This document shows, one piece after another, positions 6,508-7,944 of a stretch of DNA of 7,944 nt (position 1 is the first letter of the stretch; each line of letters begins with the position of its first letter). Origin of the DNA: Treponema sp. (GTDB lineage Bacteria > Spirochaetota > Spirochaetia > Treponematales > Treponemataceae); NCBI GenBank assembly GCA_017613485.1, contig JAGADS010000133.1:1-7944 (forward strand), given 5' to 3'. The notes under the pieces are model-generated. The model ran no database searches and was not told the DNA's origin. It saw only the letters and a list, made by a program, of their open reading frames with translations. A program made the position numbers and the translations under genes.

Positions 6508-7710
6508 ATGGATTATGAAATTTTGGATATGCCGGCTAAGGGCGACAGGGTTGTTGTCGGAATGTCGGGAGGCGTTGACTCCACAATGACCGCTTTATTG
6601 CTAAAGGAAAAAGGCTGTATCGTTACAGGCGTGACCATGGCTTTGTGGAAGGAAGGTGAGCTTGATTTTCCTGAGAATGCCGTGATGCATGACAGCTGCT
6701 ATGGTCCCGGTGAAAAGGCAGACATAGAAGAGTGCCGTAAATTCTGCTCAGAAAACGGAATTCCATATCATGTGATTGACGTAAGCGGTGAATACAAGAC
6801 TCAGGTTCTGGATTATTTTAAAAGTGAGTACAGGTCAGGAAGAACTCCCAATCCCTGCATCAGGTGCAACCGTTTCATAAAATTCGGAGCCCTTCTTGCA
6901 GGAATAAAAAGCCTTGGAATTGAATACGATTATTTCTGTACGGGTCATTATGCCTCTGTCGTAAGGGGTAGCGAGAAAATATCAAGTCAGTATGGAGAAT
7001 CTGCCATACAAAATGAAAACGGAGAAAAACGTCCTGCTCAGATTGCCATAGCAACGGATAGTACAAAAGACCAGGCATATTTTCTTTACAGAATTCCGTC
7101 AGAGGTCCTGGAGAAAGTCCGTTTCCCTCTTGGAACTTACACAAAAAAAGAGGTTTTCCAGATGGCAGGGGAAAGAAATCTTGAGGCCGCAAAACGAGAG
7201 GAAAGTCAGGATTTTATTCCACCCGAGATGCTGGACAGCCTGTTCAAGGATAAGCCTTCGGTTCCGGGTGACATAATCGACATGGACGGTAAGGTTCTGG
7301 GAAAGCACCGTGGAATAGAGCATTACACGATTGGACAGAGACGTGGCCTTGGTGTAAGTGCAAAGGAGCCTCTTTATGTTGCCGCGATTGACAGGGAGAA
7401 GAATCTTGTTGTGCTTGGAAAAGACAGTGACCTGTTTTGCTCGGGACTTATTGCTGATGATCTTGTGTGGCCTGCTGACTATAACCCTGAATGCAGTTTC
7501 AAGGCTATGGTGAAAATCCGTCTTGCCTCAAAGCCTGTGAACGCCTCGATTGAGCCATACATGCCTGAATCCGGTGAGACACTTTGCGGAAAAGCCGTAA
7601 GGGTGATTTTTGATGAGCCACAGCGTGCGGTTGCTCCGGGACAGTCCGTGGTTTTCTATCGCGACGGAATAAGCTCTGGCGGCGGTATCATTCTAAGGGC
7701 AATCAAGTAA
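6508..7710 (+). CDS. mnmA: tRNA-uridine 2-thiolase MnmA (TrmU), variant lacking the usual second catalytic Cys
   Basis: MnmA activates U34 of tRNA Lys/Glu/Gln with ATP and installs sulfur to form 2-thiouridine, which supports accurate decoding. The 400-residue protein has the PP-loop SGGVDS at 20-25, a CYGPGE motif at 64-69, a CxxCN motif (C117, C120) followed by FIKFGAL, a TGHY motif at 145-148, KDQAYFL at 187-193, the central-domain HRGIEHYTIGQRRGLG segment at 267-282, and the C-terminal beta-barrel. Where E. coli-type enzymes carry the second catalytic cysteine (GICFIG), this one reads EESQDFIP (231-238) with no cysteine. The length is normal for the family. It is transcribed divergently from the ankyrin gene. 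The ATG at 6508 has no Shine-Dalgarno sequence and sits about where the promoter would start transcription; ATG 6529 is an alternative that still keeps the PP-loop. The family call is very secure. Confidence 0.95.
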   Translation: MDYEILDMPAKGDRVVVGMSGGVDSTMTALLLKEKGCIVTGVTMALWKEGELDFPENAVMHDSCYGPGEKADIEECRKFCSENGIPYHVIDVSGEYKTQVLDYFKSEYRSGRTPNPCIRCNRFIKFGALLAGIKSLGIEYDYFCTGHYASVVRGSEKISSQYGESAIQNENGEKRPAQIAIATDSTKDQAYFLYRIPSEVLEKVRFPLGTYTKKEVFQMAGERNLEAAKREESQDFIPPEMLDSLFKDKPSVPGDIIDMDGKVLGKHRGIEHYTIGQRRGLGVSAKEPLYVAAIDREKNLVVLGKDSDLFCSGLIADDLVWPADYNPECSFKAMVKIRLASKPVNASIEPYMPESGETLCGKAVRVIFDEPQRAVAPGQSVVFYRDGISSGGGIILRAIK

Positions 7711-7722
7711 GGGTTTGCCGAA

Positions 7723-7944
7723 TCAGTATATGTCCAGGTTATATGACGCGCTTTTTTCTACTCCGGTAATGTCCTGAATAGTTATGGAAAGTGTGTTTTT
7801 TCCCTTTGTAAGCTGAATTATTCCCAGGAGCTGTCTGTCCTCATCTGGATAAATGTCCTCGCAGGAATAAGATCTGTTCCCGTAAATGCAAAGTTCTCCG
7901 TCTTCTGCCTTAATCCTGTCATAGCTTATGCTTTCGATTGATGC
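7723..7944 (-). CDS. C-terminal 73 residues of an unrecognised beta-rich protein (5' part outside the window)
   Basis: The minus-strand frame is open from the right window edge to a TGA at 7725-7723, with no internal stop in 73 codons and the same kind of codon use as the neighbouring genes. The peptide alternates hydrophobic and polar residues, as in a beta-sandwich: LCIYGNRSY, LLGIIQLTKGKNTLSITIQD, and SASYNLDIY at the very end. The 'GKNTLSITIQD-GVEKSA' phrase resembles the last strands of Ig-like or fibronectin-like domains found in surface or periplasmic proteins; this is pattern impression only. It converges on mnmA with 12 bp between the stops. I cannot name the protein. Confidence 0.75.
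   Translation of the reverse strand, partial: ASIESISYDRIKAEDGELCIYGNRSYSCEDIYPDEDRQLLGIIQLTKGKNTLSITIQDITGVEKSASYNLDIY

Noticed and set aside
6875..7192. 105-codon minus-strand open frame opposite mnmA
   Set aside because: It is fully inside mnmA and its peptide has no family resemblance or ribosome binding site of note.
1..7944. Mobile element, CRISPR array, tRNA, rRNA or phage genes
   Set aside because: No terminal repeats, regularly spaced repeats, transposase or integrase motifs, or RNA gene signatures were seen, and the genes are tightly packed with uniform codon use.

Overview
The window is a compact bacterial chromosomal segment. Six genes run leftward on the minus strand, from about 6420 down past position 1. 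One gene (mnmA, 6508-7710) runs rightward from a shared divergent promoter region, and the tail of a further minus-strand gene enters from the right edge. The order ankyrin protein - murG - cvpA - DNA polymerase III delta' - PAS histidine kinase - sigma-54 response regulator matches what I remember of the Treponema pallidum cluster around TP0519-TP0523. I therefore infer a treponeme or related spirochaete of moderate GC. That is recall plus inference, not a database result.

Minus-strand operon (6420 to 1). Every junction is overlapping or nearly so: ank/murG has a 3-nt gap, murG/cvpA an ATGA overlap, cvpA/delta' an 8-nt overlap, delta'/kinase an 8-nt overlap, and kinase/regulator an ATGA overlap. 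Each internal gene has a purine-rich ribosome binding site inside the end of the gene before it. These sites place three starts (murG, delta', kinase) at ATG codons slightly downstream of longer TTG or GTG alternatives. One transcript would thus couple peptidoglycan precursor synthesis (MurG), a CvpA-like membrane protein, clamp loading at the replication fork (delta') and a soluble NtrB/NtrC-type pair that drives sigma-54 promoters elsewhere.

Divergent region and right side. The 87 bp between the ankyrin gene and mnmA hold sigma-70-like promoter matches in both directions. Both place the expected transcription start on or very near the start codon, and neither gene has a Shine-Dalgarno sequence, so both may make leaderless mRNAs. 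MnmA is a full-length tRNA 2-thiouridylase of a variant type: the usual second catalytic cysteine is absent, while a CxxC motif and an extra upstream cysteine are present. After 12 bp follows the converging 3' end of an unrecognised beta-rich protein.

Most of the window is conserved housekeeping DNA. I see no mobile element, CRISPR array, tRNA, rRNA or phage gene, and no clear new multi-gene system. The points most worth attention are the possible leaderless promoter pair, the cysteine arrangement of MnmA, the possible TIR-like N-terminus of the ankyrin protein, and the roughly 100-residue insertion in delta'.
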